From contig NZ_LQBK01000002.1 of assembly GCF_001483755.1 (NCBI RefSeq), positions 71,041-135,040 on the forward strand: DNA of 64,000 bases. Reading direction: 5' to 3'. Positions 36,782-45,665 of this stretch are shown here, one piece after another; the first letter of the stretch is position 1; every line of letters starts with the position of its first letter. Source of the DNA: Kocuria rosea subsp. polaris. Lineage in GTDB: Bacteria > Actinomycetota > Actinomycetes > Actinomycetales > Micrococcaceae. The position numbers and the translations under genes were made by a program. The notes under the pieces are model-generated. The model was not told where the DNA came from, searched no databases, and saw only the letters and a program-made list of their open reading frames with translations.

Positions 36782-39352
36782 GTGAGCACCGCACCCTTCG
36801 ACCTCGCCCGGATCGGCGCCGGCCTGCCGGTCGCCGGGGTGCTCGGCGAGCTGCGCGCGGCGCTCGGGCACGGTGCCGCCGTGGTGCAGGCCCCGCCCGG
36901 CACCGGCAAGACCACCCTGGTGCCCCCGCTGGTCGCCGACCTGCTGCACGAGCGCGCCACCGGGGCCGCGCCCGGCCGGGTGGTCGTCACCCAGCCCCGC
37001 CGGGTCGCCGCGCGCTCGGCGGCGCGCCGGCTGGCGCACCTGGCGGGCACCCGGGTGGGCGGGCTCGTCGGCCACACGGTGCGCGGCGACCGGCGCGCCG
37101 GCCCCGGCACGCTCGTCGAGTTCGTCACCCCCGGCGTGCTCCTGCGCCGGCTGCTGCAGGATCCGGGGCTGCCCGGCACGGACGCCGTGGTCCTGGACGA
37201 GGTGCACGAGCGCGGTCTCGAGTCCGACCTGCTCGTCGGCCTGCTGGCCGAGGTCCGGCAGCTGCGCGAGGACCTCGTGCTCGTCGCGATGTCCGCGACC
37301 CTCGACGCCGCGCGCTTCGCCGGCCTGCTGGGCGAGGACGGCCCGGCCCCGGTGGTCGACTGCCCGGCCGCCCTGCACCCGCTCACGGTCCGGTGGGCCC
37401 CGGCCCCCGGCCGGCGCACCGACGAGCGCGGGGCGACCCGCCCGTTCCTCGACCACGTCGCCCGGACGGCGGCCGGCGCCCACGCGCAGGCGCTGGCCCG
37501 GGACGCCGCCACGGACGCGCTCGTGTTCGTCCCCGGGGCGTGGGAGGTCGCCCAGGTGGCCCGGCGGCTGCGGGAGACCTGCCGGGGGACCGAGGTGCTC
37601 GAGCTGCACGGCCGGGTGGGCGCCGCCGAGCAGGACCGGGCGACGTCGGGGCGCGGACCGGGCGACCCGCCCCGCGTGGTCGTCTCCACGTCCCTCGCCG
37701 AGTCCTCCCTGACGGTCCCGGGCGTGCGCCTGGTGGTCGACTCCGGGCTGTCCCGGGAGCCGCGGCGCGACGCCGGCCGCGGAATGACGGGACTGGTCAC
37801 GGTCGCGGCCTCCCGGGCCTCCGCGGAGCAGCGGGCGGGCCGCGCCGCCCGGCTCGGGCCCGGGGAGGTCGTGCGCTGCTACGACGAGCGCGCCTGGGCC
37901 GCGATGCCCCGCCACCTGACGCCCGAGCTCGCGGCCGCCGACCTCACGGGCGCCGCCCTGCTGCTGGCCTGCTGGGGCGCCCCCGGCGGACGGGGCCTGT
38001 CCCTGCCGGACCCGCTGCCCGCACCGGCCCTGGCCGATGCCCTCGCGGTGCTGCGGGGGCTCGGCGCCCTCGACGACGACGGCCGGGCCACCGCGACCGG
38101 CCGACTGCTCGCGGCCGTGCCCGTGGACCCGCGCCTGGCCCGCGGCCTGCTCGACGGCGCCCGCGCCGTGGGCGCCCGGCCTGCGGCCGAGGTCGTCGCG
38201 ATGGTCTCGGACGACCACCGCCCGCCCGGCGGGGACCTCTCCCGGCTGCTGGCGGAGCTGCGCTCCGGACGGGCCCCGGACGCCCGCCGCTGGGCGGAGG
38301 AGGCCCGCCGGCTGGAGCGCACGGCCACGGACGCGGCGCCCTCCGCGGCGCCGGCGGGGGCCGGAGAGATCCCGGCCGAGCTCGTGACCGGCGCCGTGGT
38401 GGCGCTGGCGCTGCCGGAGCGGGTCGCCCGGAAGGTGGGGGACACGTACCTGCTCGCCTCCGGGACCCGGGCGGGGCTGGCCCCGGGCAGCGGCCTCGCC
38501 GGCCAGGAGTGGCTGGCCGTCGCCGACGTCACCCGGGCGGCCGGACAGGCCGCCGCCGGGACCGGGGCGGTGGTGCGGGCCGCGGCGGCCCTCGACCGTC
38601 CCCTCGCCGAGCGCTGCGCCGAGCACCTGCTCACCGACGAGGTGCGCACCCGGTTCGAGGGCGGGCGGGCGAGCGCCCGCCGGGTCCGCGCGCTCGGGGC
38701 GATCGAGCTGTCCTCGACCCCCGTGCGGCCCGCCCTGGCGGCGGCGCGGGCGGCAGTGCGCGAGGCCCTGGCCGAGCAGGGCCTGGGCCTGCTCGGCTGG
38801 TCGGACGGCGCCGACCGGCTCCGGCGCCGGCTCGCGCTGCTCCACCACCGGCTCGGGCCGCCGTGGCCCGACGTGGCCGACGCCGCCCTGCTCGACCGCC
38901 TCGACGAGTGGCTCGCCCCCGAGCTCGACGGCCTCGCCGGCGGCGGCCGGGCGGACCTCGCCGCGCCCCTGCGCCGGCTGCTCCCGTGGCCGGAGGCCAC
39001 CCGCCTCGACGAGCTCGCGCCCGAGCGGCTGGCCGTGGCCAGCGGCAGCCGGGTCCGGATCGACTACCCGGCCGCCGACGACCCCGCGGGCCGGCCCGTG
39101 GTCAGCGTCAGGCTGCAGGAGTGCTTCGGGTGGGCGGCGTCCCCGACGGTCGCCGACGGCCGGGTCCCCGTCCTGTTCCACCTGCTCTCCCCGGCGGGCC
39201 GGCCCCTGGCCGTGACCGACGACCTCGCCTCGTTCTGGTCCGGCCCCTACGCCCAGGTGCGCGCCGAGATGCGCGGCCGCTACCCGAAGCACCCGTGGCC
39301 CGAGGACCCGTGGGCCGCCCCCGCGACCGCCCGCACGGCGCGCCGCTCCTGA
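36782..39352 (+). CDS. hrpB: ATP-dependent RNA helicase HrpB
   Basis: An 856-residue DEAH/RHA-type helicase. Motif I is APPGTGKTT (near residue 40), motif II DEVHER, motif III MSATLDA, motif V STSLAESSLTV and motif VI QRAGRAARLGPG. The C-terminal half contains the HA2 and the HrpB-specific domain ending near KHPWPEDPW. The length matches HrpB (about 810-850 residues). The role of HrpB is poorly known even in E. coli; RNA remodelling is assumed. Stands alone. Confidence 0.93.
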   Translation: MSTAPFDLARIGAGLPVAGVLGELRAALGHGAAVVQAPPGTGKTTLVPPLVADLLHERATGAAPGRVVVTQPRRVAARSAARRLAHLAGTRVGGLVGHTVRGDRRAGPGTLVEFVTPGVLLRRLLQDPGLPGTDAVVLDEVHERGLESDLLVGLLAEVRQLREDLVLVAMSATLDAARFAGLLGEDGPAPVVDCPAALHPLTVRWAPAPGRRTDERGATRPFLDHVARTAAGAHAQALARDAATDALVFVPGAWEVAQVARRLRETCRGTEVLELHGRVGAAEQDRATSGRGPGDPPRVVVSTSLAESSLTVPGVRLVVDSGLSREPRRDAGRGMTGLVTVAASRASAEQRAGRAARLGPGEVVRCYDERAWAAMPRHLTPELAAADLTGAALLLACWGAPGGRGLSLPDPLPAPALADALAVLRGLGALDDDGRATATGRLLAAVPVDPRLARGLLDGARAVGARPAAEVVAMVSDDHRPPGGDLSRLLAELRSGRAPDARRWAEEARRLERTATDAAPSAAPAGAGEIPAELVTGAVVALALPERVARKVGDTYLLASGTRAGLAPGSGLAGQEWLAVADVTRAAGQAAAGTGAVVRAAAALDRPLAERCAEHLLTDEVRTRFEGGRASARRVRALGAIELSSTPVRPALAAARAAVREALAEQGLGLLGWSDGADRLRRRLALLHHRLGPPWPDVADAALLDRLDEWLAPELDGLAGGGRADLAAPLRRLLPWPEATRLDELAPERLAVASGSRVRIDYPAADDPAGRPVVSVRLQECFGWAASPTVADGRVPVLFHLLSPAGRPLAVTDDLASFWSGPYAQVRAEMRGRYPKHPWPEDPWAAPATARTARRS

Positions 39353-39634
39353 GCCCGGGCCCGCGCACGGCGGGTGGCGTCCGCGTGTGATCTGCGTTAC
39401 GGTGGAGTCACCGCACCTGCCGAGCGCGTTGATCCAGCGCGCACGGACCGGCTCGCCCACCTCGCGATCCCCGGTCCGGGGCACGCACCGGCCGGACCCC
39501 CGCGACGCGATCGTTCCCGCGGGCCCGGCACCGGTCACGGTTCCGCCGGGCAGCACCAGCCCTCCCAGCACGAATGCCCCGGCACGCTCTTGCACCGCAG
39601 CACGCTGCACCTCACGGAGAACGGGTACGCCCTC
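39353..39634 (+). promoter_or_regulatory. Long upstream region of the CoA lyase gene with a candidate promoter and CRP-like half-sites
   Basis: The 282-bp gap has a possible -10 TACGGT (39398-39403), which would leave a leader of about 225 nt. Overlapping it is TGTGA-N6-TTACG (39386-39401), similar to the TGTGA-N6-TCACA site of CRP/GlxR proteins, with TCACC at 39408-39412. The frame of the downstream gene is open through most of the gap, so a longer N terminus cannot be excluded. Confidence 0.3.
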
Positions 39635-40597
39635 ATGACTGCCACCTCGATCGAGACCTCGTCGACGACCCCGACCACCTCGTCCCTGCCGCTGGTTCCC
39701 CAGGCCGCCGTCCCCGCGGTCGGCCCGGAGCTCGCCCGCTCCTGGCTGCTCGTCAACGGCGCCCAGGCCGAGCGGTTCGCGGCGGCCCGGGCGAGCGCGG
39801 CCGACGTCGTGGTCCTGGACATCGAGGACTCCGTGGCGCCCAAGGACAAGGAGCGGGCCCGCCGCAACGTCATCAGCTGGCTGGACGCCCGGGACGAGAA
39901 CGGCGAGCAGCACCACGCGTGGGTGCGGGTCAACGGCTTCGGCACCCAGTGGTGGGAGGAGGACCTCCGGGCCCTCGCCGGGGTCCGCGGCCTCGACGGC
40001 GTCATGCTGGCCATGGTCGAGTCCCCGGAGCACGTCACCCGCACCGCGGAGCTGCTCAAGGACACGAAGATCGTCGCGCTCGTCGAGACGGCCCGCGGCG
40101 TCCAGCACCTGCAGGCCATCGCCGGCGCCCGCTCCACGTACCGCCTCGGCTTCGGCCTGGGCGACTTCCGGCGCGACACGGGATTCGGCGAGAACCCCAT
40201 GACGCTGGCCTACACGCGCTCGCAGTTCACCATCGCCTCCCGGGCCGCCAACCTGCCCGGGCCCATCGACGGGCCCGCCGTCGGGGCGCTCGGGCCCAAG
40301 CTGGCCGAGGCCACGTCCGTGACCCTGGAGTTCGGCATGACGGGCAAGCTGTGCCTGATGCCCGAGCAGACCGCCACGGTCAACGAGGGCCTGAGCCCGT
40401 CCCTGTCCGAGCTGTCCTGGGCCACGGAGTTCCTCCAGGAGTTCGACGCCGACGGCGGGGAGATCCGCAACGGCTCGGACCTGCCCCGGCTCGCCCGCGC
40501 GAAGAAGATCCTGGGCCTGGCCGGCGCCTTCGGCCTGAGCATCCCCGAGGGCTACGACGTCCACTTCGAGGCGCCGACCGACACGTACCACTGCTGA
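39635..40597 (+). CDS. HpcH/HpaI aldolase/citrate lyase family CoA ester lyase
   Basis: A 320-residue TIM-barrel lyase of the CitE/malyl-CoA lyase type. Metal and substrate motifs: VVVLDIEDSVAPKDKERAR (Asp-Glu-Asp region), VRVNGFGTQWWEEDL, MVESPEHV, ALVETARGVQHL (metal Glu) and RLGFGLGDFRRDTG (metal Asp). The first 30 residues are Thr/Ser-rich and probably flexible. Stand-alone members cleave or form malyl-, citramalyl- or similar CoA esters; the substrate here is unknown. The start is uncertain because only a weak GGAGA lies about 15 nt before the ATG. Confidence 0.82.
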   Translation: MTATSIETSSTTPTTSSLPLVPQAAVPAVGPELARSWLLVNGAQAERFAAARASAADVVVLDIEDSVAPKDKERARRNVISWLDARDENGEQHHAWVRVNGFGTQWWEEDLRALAGVRGLDGVMLAMVESPEHVTRTAELLKDTKIVALVETARGVQHLQAIAGARSTYRLGFGLGDFRRDTGFGENPMTLAYTRSQFTIASRAANLPGPIDGPAVGALGPKLAEATSVTLEFGMTGKLCLMPEQTATVNEGLSPSLSELSWATEFLQEFDADGGEIRNGSDLPRLARAKKILGLAGAFGLSIPEGYDVHFEAPTDTYHC

Positions 40598-40668
40598 TCC
40601 GGTGGTGAGGGGCCGGTACCCGGCCCCGCCTCGCGCGGGAGCGCACCCCCTCCCGCCGCGTCCGACGG

Positions 40669-40704
40669 ACCGGTGGGTGCCGTGCAGACACGGCGCCCAC
40701 CGGT
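40669..40704 (+). terminator. Terminator after the CoA lyase gene
   Basis: A 16-bp stem with one G-T pair and a CAGA loop (40669-40684 with 40689-40704), followed by TCTTCC, 72 nt after the stop. Confidence 0.7.
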
Positions 40705-40755
40705 TCTTCCGTGCCCGGCCCCCTTCCGGCCTGTGCCGCCCCGGGCGGGCCGGAC

Positions 40756-40761
40756 TACATT
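40756..40761 (+). promoter_or_regulatory. -10 hexamer of a leaderless promoter
   Basis: TACATT ends 6 nt before the GTG at 40768. Confidence 0.55.
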
Positions 40762-40767
40762 GAGGGC

Positions 40768-42834
40768 GTGCAGACTCCACGCCCCGCCCCGCAGCCCCCG
40801 GCGTCCCGGCCGCTCCGCCGGCGGCCGGGCGCGGCGGTCCCGGCCGTCCTCTCCGCCGTCCTCCTCGCGACCGGCTGCTCGGTGCTCGGCCCCGACGACG
40901 GCCGGGAGGCCGCCGAGCAGGTCGCCGCGGCCCTGAGCGCGGGCAGCGTCGCGGAGCTGTCCTTCGGCGACGTCGAGGGCGCCTCCGCCCAGGAGCAGTA
41001 CGAGCAGGCGGTCGCCCGGCTCGGCGAGGCCGCCCCGGCCGTCGAGGTCGCCCCGGCCGTCGAGGTCGCCGCGGTCGAGGACACGGGCCAGGAGGGGCGG
41101 CGCGAGGCCACCCTCTCCTGGTCCTGGGACCTCCCGGGAGCGGAGCAGGACTGGGCCTACGACTCCGTCCTCCCGCTGGTCCGCAGCGGGTCCGGCGAGT
41201 GGGTCCCCGAGTGGTCCCCGGCCGTGGTGCGGCCGGGACTGGAGGAGGGGGAGGCCCTGCGCGCGCGGACGGTGGACGCGGACCGCGGGGACATCCTCGG
41301 GGCGGGCGGCGAGACGCTGGTGACGGAGCGGCCCGTCCGGCGGGTCGGCATCGACCGGTCGCGGCTGGCGGGGGCGGACCCCGGCGAGGCCGCGCGCCGG
41401 CTCGCCGAGGTCGTGGGCCTCGACGCCGACGCCTACGCCGAGGCCGTCGAGCAGGCCGGGCCCGAGGCGTTCGTCGAGGCCCTGCCGCTGCGCGAGGAGG
41501 ACTTCCGGGAGCTGGACGCCCGGCGGCTGGAGGCCGTCCCGGGGCTGCTCGCGGTCGAGGACGAGATGCCGCTGGCCCCGTCCCGCGGCTTCGCCGCCGA
41601 CCTCCTGGGCGGCGTGGGCGAGGCGACGGCCGAGGACGTGGCGGACTCCGGCGGGCAGCTCGCCCCCGGGACGGCGATCGGCCGCGGGGGAGTCCAGGAG
41701 CGCTTCGACGAGCGGCTGCGCGGCAGGCCCGGCGTCGTCGTGGAGGAGGTCGTGACGGAGACCGGGGGGAGGCCCGCGGAGGAGTCCGGGTCCGGTGCCG
41801 ACGGCGTGCGGCCGGCCGCCGGCGAGCCGCTGTTCGAGGTGCCGCCGCAGGCCGGGGAGCCGGTCGCGGTGACCCTGGACCGCGGGCTCCAGGCCACCGC
41901 GGAGGAGCTGCTGGCCGGGATCGAGTCCCCGTCCGCGGTCGTGGCGGTCCGGCCCTCCACGGGCGAGCTCGTCGCCTCGGCCAACGGGCCGGGCTCCGAG
42001 GGCTACTCCACCGCGCTGCTGGGCCGGTACGCCCCCGGCTCCACCTTCAAGGTCGTCACGGCCCTGGGGATGCTCCGGGAGGGCGACACCCCCGGGACGG
42101 AGGTGCCGTGCCCGCCGTCCACGACCGCGGCGGGCGTGCGGATCGACAACGTCGAGTCCTATCCGGCCGAGTTCACCGGCTCGATCACCCTCACCGAGGC
42201 CCTCGCCCACTCCTGCAACACCACCTTCGTGGACCAGCACGAGCGGATCGGCCAGGCGGACCTCGCCGCGGCCGCGGCCGCGCTCGGAATCGGCGTGCCC
42301 GCCGAGTCGGCCGTGCCCGCGTTCTGGGGCGAGATCCCGCAGGACGAGCCGCCCGCCCAGCACGCCGCGGCGATGTTCGGGCAGGGCCGCACGCTCGTGT
42401 CCCCGCTGAGCATGGCCCGGCTCACCGCCTCGGTGGCCGCCGGGCAGCTCGTCACCCCCCGGCTGGTCAGCACCGAGGGCCTGGCCCCGGACGACGCCCC
42501 CGGCGCCACCGGCACGGCCGCTGCCGGGCCCGGCCCGCAGGAGCCCCTGACCGCCGAGGAGGCGGAGCAGCTGCGCACCATGATGCGGGCCGTCGTCTCC
42601 TCCGGGCACCTGGGCGTGCTCCAGGAGCTCGAGCCGGACACCGCGATCGGCAAGACCGGCACGGCCGAGTTCGGCGAGGAGGACCCGCCCCGGACCCACT
42701 CCTGGGTGATCGCCGAGCACGAGGACCTCGCCGTGGCGGTCTTCGTGGAGGACGGGGACCTGGGCTCGGTCACCGGCGGCCCCATCATGCGCGACTTCCT
42801 GGCCGCGGCGGCCTCCGCGTCCCGCGCCGGCTGA
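40768..42834 (+). CDS. Lipoprotein class B penicillin-binding protein with NTF2-like N domain
   Basis: A 688-residue peptidoglycan transpeptidase. The N terminus has a signal with a lipobox ATGC near residue 36, so it should be lipid-anchored outside the membrane. An NTF2/MecA-N-like domain (about residues 45-150) and a PBP dimer domain (to about 330) precede the transpeptidase domain. Catalytic motifs: STFK with Ser425, SCN at 482-484, KTG at 629-631. The protein resembles the MecA/PBP2a-like group by domain order; some members have low beta-lactam affinity, which cannot be judged here. The GTG is at leaderless distance from a -10. Confidence 0.88.
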   Translation: MQTPRPAPQPPASRPLRRRPGAAVPAVLSAVLLATGCSVLGPDDGREAAEQVAAALSAGSVAELSFGDVEGASAQEQYEQAVARLGEAAPAVEVAPAVEVAAVEDTGQEGRREATLSWSWDLPGAEQDWAYDSVLPLVRSGSGEWVPEWSPAVVRPGLEEGEALRARTVDADRGDILGAGGETLVTERPVRRVGIDRSRLAGADPGEAARRLAEVVGLDADAYAEAVEQAGPEAFVEALPLREEDFRELDARRLEAVPGLLAVEDEMPLAPSRGFAADLLGGVGEATAEDVADSGGQLAPGTAIGRGGVQERFDERLRGRPGVVVEEVVTETGGRPAEESGSGADGVRPAAGEPLFEVPPQAGEPVAVTLDRGLQATAEELLAGIESPSAVVAVRPSTGELVASANGPGSEGYSTALLGRYAPGSTFKVVTALGMLREGDTPGTEVPCPPSTTAAGVRIDNVESYPAEFTGSITLTEALAHSCNTTFVDQHERIGQADLAAAAAALGIGVPAESAVPAFWGEIPQDEPPAQHAAAMFGQGRTLVSPLSMARLTASVAAGQLVTPRLVSTEGLAPDDAPGATGTAAAGPGPQEPLTAEEAEQLRTMMRAVVSSGHLGVLQELEPDTAIGKTGTAEFGEEDPPRTHSWVIAEHEDLAVAVFVEDGDLGSVTGGPIMRDFLAAAASASRAG

Positions 42835-42945
42835 GGGACGCCGGGGCGAGGCGCCGGCGTCCCCCTTCCGCGACCGGCGCCGCTGGCCCAGGATGGGAGG
42901 ACACCGTCCGCCGCCGCGGACCGCCGAGACCGTCAGGAGCCCCTC

Positions 42946-43914
42946 GTGCCCGAGACCGTGCCCACCACCCCCGCGAGGACCAAGATCGGCGTGGTCGGCG
43001 CCGGGTCCGTCGGCTCGTCCCTGGCCTACGCGGCCCTCATCAAGGGCGTCGCCCAGGAGGTGGCCCTCTACGACCTCGCCGGGGACCGGGTCCGCGCCGA
43101 GGGCCTGGACCTGGCCCACGGGGCCATGTTCACCCCCAGCTCCCGGGTGACCGGCTCCGACGACGTCGCCGTGCTGGCCGGCTCGGACGTGGTCTTCGTG
43201 ACCGCCGGGGCCAAGCAGCGGCCCGGCCAGACCCGGATGGAGCTGGCGGGCGCCAACGCGGCGATCCTCGAGGGGCTGATGCCGCGCCTGGTGGAGCAGG
43301 CGCCCGAGGCCGTGTACGTCCTGGTGACCAATCCGTGCGACGTGCTCACGGTGATCGCGCAGAAGCTCACCGGGCTGCCCCCGGAGCAGGTGATGTCCTC
43401 CGGGACCGTGCTGGACACCTCCCGGCTGCGGTGGCTGCTGGCCGAGGAGGGCGGGGTGTCCACCACGAGCGTGCACGCCACGATCGTCGGCGAGCACGGG
43501 GACACCGAGTTCCCCCTGTGGTCGAACGCGAACATCGGGCAGATCCCGCTGCGCGAGTGGACGGTCGAGGGGCGCCGGCCGTTCACCGACGACCGGCTGG
43601 ACGAGATCACGCACCGGACCATCAACGCGGCGTACACGGTCATCCAGGGCAAGGGCGCCACCAACTACGCGATCGGTCTGGCCGGGGCGCGCGTGGCCGA
43701 GGCCGTGCTGCGGGACGAGCACGCCGTGCTGCCGGTGTCCACGGTCCTCGACGACTACCGGGGGATCAGCGGGGTCGCGCTGTCCGTGCCGTCGGTCGTC
43801 GCCCGGCGGGGCGTCGTGGAACGGCTGGTCGTGCCCATGGACGAGCAGGAGCTGGCCATGCTGCACCGCTCCGCCGAGGCGATCCGGGCCACGCTGGCCT
43901 CGATCGGGTACTGA
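42946..43914 (+). CDS. ldh: L-lactate dehydrogenase
   Basis: A 322-residue NAD-dependent dehydrogenase. The Rossmann motif is [16 protein letters not shown] (near residue 15), the substrate loop [12 protein letters not shown] has Gln at the specificity position (lactate rather than malate), and the catalytic His is residue 184 in GEHGD. The LDH stretch [10 protein letters not shown] is also present. A CAGGAG site precedes the GTG by 7 nt. It interconverts pyruvate and lactate; it may work anaerobically or allow lactate use. Confidence 0.93.
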   Translation: MPETVPTTPARTKIGVVGAGSVGSSLAYAALIKGVAQEVALYDLAGDRVRAEGLDLAHGAMFTPSSRVTGSDDVAVLAGSDVVFVTAGAKQRPGQTRMELAGANAAILEGLMPRLVEQAPEAVYVLVTNPCDVLTVIAQKLTGLPPEQVMSSGTVLDTSRLRWLLAEEGGVSTTSVHATIVGEHGDTEFPLWSNANIGQIPLREWTVEGRRPFTDDRLDEITHRTINAAYTVIQGKGATNYAIGLAGARVAEAVLRDEHAVLPVSTVLDDYRGISGVALSVPSVVARRGVVERLVVPMDEQELAMLHRSAEAIRATLASIGY

Positions 43915-43963
43915 GCCGCGAGCAGCCGCGGGCCCGGGGCGGGAGACCGGCCCGCGAACGGCA

Positions 43964-43998
43964 CCGGGGCCCGTTCCGGCGTGCGGAACGGGCCCCGG
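43964..43998. terminator. Bidirectional terminator between ldh and putP
   Basis: A 15-bp perfect inverted repeat with a GCGTG loop (43964-43978 with 43984-43998) between two convergent genes. Confidence 0.8.
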
Positions 43999-44016
43999 CG
44001 CGCGGGCTGCGAGAGG

Positions 44017-45513
44017 TCAGCGGCTGGCCATCTCGTCCTGCGCCGCGTGGGTGAGGCGCACGGCGTCGTCGAACTCGCGCTCGACCTCCTCGTCGCGCCG
44101 GTAGGTGGCCTTCGAGACCAGCACGGCGGAGACGAGGCCCACGACGAAGCCGGGGATGATCTCGTAGAGGTCGGCCCACGGGGTCACGGTCCACACGAAC
44201 ACGGTGACCGCGCCCAGGATCATGCCGGTGATCGCGCCCAGGTTCGTGAGCTTGCGCCAGAACAGGGAGAGGATCACGACCGGGCCGAACGAGGCGCCGA
44301 AGCCGGCCCACGCGAAGGCCACGAGGCCGAGGATCGTGTTGTTCTGCTCCCAGGCCAGGAACGTCGCCACGACGGCCACGGCCGCCACGCCCGCGCGGCC
44401 CATCCACACCTGCTTGCGCTCGGACGGGGACTCCTTGACGGTCAGCTTGTACAGGTCCTCCACCAGGGCGGAGGAGGAGACGATGAGCTGGGAGGAGACC
44501 GTGGACATGATCGCCGCGAGCACGGCCGCCAGGACGAAGCCCGCGACGACGGGGTGGAAGAAGACCTGTGCGAGGTCCAGGAACACGGACTCGGGGTCGG
44601 TCGGGCTCTCGTCGGGGCGGTTGCCGTAGTAGGCCAGTCCGACCAGGGCGGTGGCGACCGCGCCGATGACGCTCAGCACCATCCAGCTCAGCCCGATCCG
44701 GCGGCCGGTCTTGGCGTCGGAGGGGGAGCGCATGGCCATGAAGCGCACGATGATGTGCGGCTGGCCGAAGTAGCCGAGACCCCACGCCAGGGCCGAGACG
44801 ACGCCGATCACGGTGGCGCCGCGCACGAGCGAGAGGGCGTCCGGGTCCACCGAGGTGATGTTCTCCGTCATCTGCCCGAAGCCGCCGACGTTGATGATGC
44901 CGACGACCGGGACCATGATCAGGGCGATGAACATCAGGATGCCCTGCGCCACGTCGGTGTAGGTCGCGCCCAGGAAGCCGCCGAAGAGCGTGTAGGCGAT
45001 GGTCACGCCCACCACCAGGAGCAGGCCGGCGTGGTAGGTCGAGCCGAAGGAGGACTGGAAGAACAGCCCGCCGGCGACCATGCCGGAGGAGACGTAGAAC
45101 GTGAAGAACACCAGGATGATCAGACCCGAGACGATGCGCAGCAGCCGGGACCCGCTCTTGAGCCGGTTGTCCAGGAAGGACGGGATCGTGATCGAGTTGT
45201 GCGAGACCTCGGTGTAGGAGCGCAGCCGGGGCGCGATGAACTTCCAGTTGACCCACGCGCCGATGATCAGGCCGATCGCGATCCACGCCTCGACCAGGCC
45301 GGAGAGGAAGACCGCGCCCGGCAGGCCCAGGAGCAGCCAGCCGGACATGTCGGAGGCGCCGGCGCTGAGCGCGGCGACGCCCGGCTTGAGGTTGCGCCCG
45401 CCGAGCATGTAGTCGTCGAGGTTCTTCGTCCTGCTGTTGGCGTAGAGGCCGATGCCGATCATGGCGGCGAAATAGATGACGATCGCGATCGTCTGGGATA
45501 TCTCTTGGGTCAT
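44017..45513 (-). CDS. putP: Sodium/proline symporter
   Basis: A 498-residue member of the solute:sodium symporter family with about 13 membrane segments. PutP-type sequences include GASDMSGWLLLGLPGAVFLSG (segments 1-2, with the conserved Ser/Asp), the GGFLGATYTDVAQGILMF stretch and the AAIMSTVSSQLIVSSSALVEDLY segment that carries sodium-site serines/threonines. The ATG at 45513 has GGAAAGGA upstream. It imports proline for use as nutrient or osmolyte. The ramB-like gene lies 152 bp upstream on the same strand. Confidence 0.92.
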   Translation of the reverse strand: MTQEISQTIAIVIYFAAMIGIGLYANSRTKNLDDYMLGGRNLKPGVAALSAGASDMSGWLLLGLPGAVFLSGLVEAWIAIGLIIGAWVNWKFIAPRLRSYTEVSHNSITIPSFLDNRLKSGSRLLRIVSGLIILVFFTFYVSSGMVAGGLFFQSSFGSTYHAGLLLVVGVTIAYTLFGGFLGATYTDVAQGILMFIALIMVPVVGIINVGGFGQMTENITSVDPDALSLVRGATVIGVVSALAWGLGYFGQPHIIVRFMAMRSPSDAKTGRRIGLSWMVLSVIGAVATALVGLAYYGNRPDESPTDPESVFLDLAQVFFHPVVAGFVLAAVLAAIMSTVSSQLIVSSSALVEDLYKLTVKESPSERKQVWMGRAGVAAVAVVATFLAWEQNNTILGLVAFAWAGFGASFGPVVILSLFWRKLTNLGAITGMILGAVTVFVWTVTPWADLYEIIPGFVVGLVSAVLVSKATYRRDEEVEREFDDAVRLTHAAQDEMASR

Positions 45514-45588
45514 GGTGTCCTTTCCGCCCGGAGCCGGCCCGGTGGAGCGCAGCGTCCAGGGGGGTGGGTGGAACAAAGGTCCCACAGG

Positions 45589-45623
45589 ACTTTACGCCCG
45601 CTCCGAGGCAGTGGCCAGCCACT
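45589..45623 (-). promoter_or_regulatory. Candidate putP promoter with a 14-bp palindrome
   Basis: On the minus strand TAAAGT (45594-45589) could be a -10. Just upstream lies the palindrome AGTGGC-CA-GCCACT (45610-45623) at the -35 position, a plausible operator; a second imperfect dyad (GTCC-CACA-GGAC) covers 45579-45590. Confidence 0.35.
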
Positions 45624-45665
45624 ACGGGTATAGGCGTCGGGGCGCCGGCACGGCGGGCGGCCCGC

